Notes under the pieces: generated by a model
What the model was told of the DNA's origin: nothing
Database searches by the model: none
The model's input: only the letters and a program-made list of their open reading frames with translations
Shown: positions 46,899 through 47,500 of the stretch, in pieces
Numbering within the stretch: the first letter of the stretch is position 1
How the letters are laid out: each line of letters opens with the position of its first letter
NCBI RefSeq assembly: GCF_000002875.2
Contig: NC_009412.2
Coordinates: 1,012,140-1,059,639, forward strand
DNA: 47,500 nucleotides
Origin: Leishmania infantum JPCM5
Taxonomy: Eukaryota; Euglenozoa; Kinetoplastea; Trypanosomatida; Trypanosomatidae
Direction: 5' to 3'
Translations under genes and position numbers: made by a program

Positions 46899-47500
46899 TT
46901 ACGAGGCGCCGTCGTCGCCGTCCTTGCGTTTGCCGTTACTCTTCTTGGCCGGCAGCGGTGCTGAGGGTGCCTCATCCATGTCGCCCTCTCGCTGAGGTTC
47001 TGCATCAGCCGTTTTGCGCTCCAGAATATTCGGACTGCCGGGCAAGAAGACGGTTTCGTCAAGCTCATCCTCGCCGTCGTGGTCATCGCCCTCGTCTGCG
47101 TCCTCGTCGAGGACAACTTCGCTGGACATTGCCTCATCGGCAGCGGCAACGACGCCCGCTTCTGCCGCTTCTGCCGCTGCGGCCGTTTCGGCCGCCTCAG
47201 TGGAGAGGGGGAGCGGTGACATATGCGGTGCCAAAATTTGCAGCGACGACCACCGTGGGCTGTCGGAGAACGGGTTGGAGCACCCCACCAGTGCTGCGTA
47301 CTCCCCGCCCAAGGCGAACATAATCTGGTCCCAAAGACACTCGCGACGGCGCATGATCTGGTCTGGCGGGAACACTTGCGGAGGGGTGATATCTGCCCCG
47401 TAGCGCTTCTCCCGCAGCTGCTTCGCCTCCGCGAGCTGCGCCGCCGTTGGGAAGCGCTCGGCAGCATCGTCGCTCGTGGCGGACAGAGCGTACGCGCGGA
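46899..47500 (-). CDS. 3' part of an unrecognised protein with an acidic C-terminus (5' end outside window)
   Basis: The frame runs from the right edge to the TAA at 46899-46901, with no in-frame stop and no clear ATG start in the window, so the gene is cut at its 5' end; about 200 residues are visible. The first ~85 look folded (AAQLAEAKQLREKRYG, PDQIMRRRECLWDQIMFALG, YAALVGCSNPFSDSPRW). An Ala-rich helix follows (AAETAAAAEAAEAG), then a strongly acidic stretch (LDEDADEGDDHDGEDELDE) and a basic end (KKSNGKRKDGDD) that could be a nuclear signal. I do not recognise the family. Confidence 0.75.
   Translation of the reverse strand, partial: RAYALSATSDDAAERFPTAAQLAEAKQLREKRYGADITPPQVFPPDQIMRRRECLWDQIMFALGGEYAALVGCSNPFSDSPRWSSLQILAPHMSPLPLSTEAAETAAAAEAAEAGVVAAADEAMSSEVVLDEDADEGDDHDGEDELDETVFLPGSPNILERKTADAEPQREGDMDEAPSAPLPAKKSNGKRKDGDDGAS

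Noticed and set aside
46790..47467. Alternative minus-strand ORF overlapping the last gene
   Set aside because: It is in another frame, Arg/Pro/Ser-rich, and is a shadow of the acidic-tailed protein.
1..47500. CRISPR arrays, bacterial insertion sequences, Shine-Dalgarno sites or operons
   Set aside because: None seen; the sequence is eukaryotic in gene content and layout.
1..47500. Intact retrotransposon, rRNA or spliced-leader genes
   Set aside because: No reverse transcriptase, rRNA-like or SL-like sequence was recognised; degenerate SIDER-type copies could not be judged by eye.

Overview
The window looks like nuclear DNA of a kinetoplastid of the Leishmania/Leptomonas/Crithidia group. 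The evidence is: GC-rich, intronless genes in long same-strand arrays; long pyrimidine tracts followed by an AG shortly before most start codons (the layout of trans-splice acceptors); many CA microsatellites in the spacers; and a Leishmania-type membrane-bound histidine acid phosphatase. The species cannot be fixed from sequence reading alone. One ambiguous base (N at 25256) marks it as draft sequence.

Layout. Positions 1-41522 hold a plus-strand cluster: the 3' end of a gene with a chromo-shadow-like C-terminus (to 721), SF3B1 (1422-4808), an LRR/IQ/coiled-coil protein (6429-9089), an ADP-ribosylglycohydrolase/J1-crystallin-like protein (10212-11465), a 1754-residue IQ-array protein (12791-18055), coatomer gamma-COP (19157-21754), an unrecognised proline/serine-rich protein (23905-25326), a MoaC-like domain fused to a long acidic tail (26732-29434), the membrane-bound acid phosphatase (30582-32228), MsrB (34550-35257), a PP4-like phosphatase (36679-37602), heme A synthase COX15 (38569-39816) and an unrecognised Cys-rich type I membrane protein (40401-41522). 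A convergent strand-switch region follows (41523-42277), very GC-rich, with a C-rich half followed by a G-rich half. From 42278 to the end the genes lie on the minus strand: an unrecognised protein (42278-43669), an ALKBH7-like dioxygenase (44316-45176), an ATG12-like ubiquitin-fold protein (45879-46247) and the 3' part of an unrecognised acidic-tailed protein (46899-end).

The genes do not form one pathway, as is normal for kinetoplastid polycistronic units. Several products look mitochondrial (COX15, MsrB, ALKBH7-like, MoaC-like); others serve splicing, vesicle coats, autophagy and probably the cytoskeleton. Regulation is expected to be post-transcriptional, so start codons were chosen mainly as the first ATG after a plausible trans-splice acceptor.

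The items most worth a second look are: a perfect 28-bp inverted repeat just downstream of MsrB (35340-35410); the MoaC-like protein, which keeps every catalytic residue I can align except the CHP histidine, now tyrosine; the chromo-shadow-like C-terminus at the left edge; and the skew-inverting, quadruplex-prone core of the strand-switch region.
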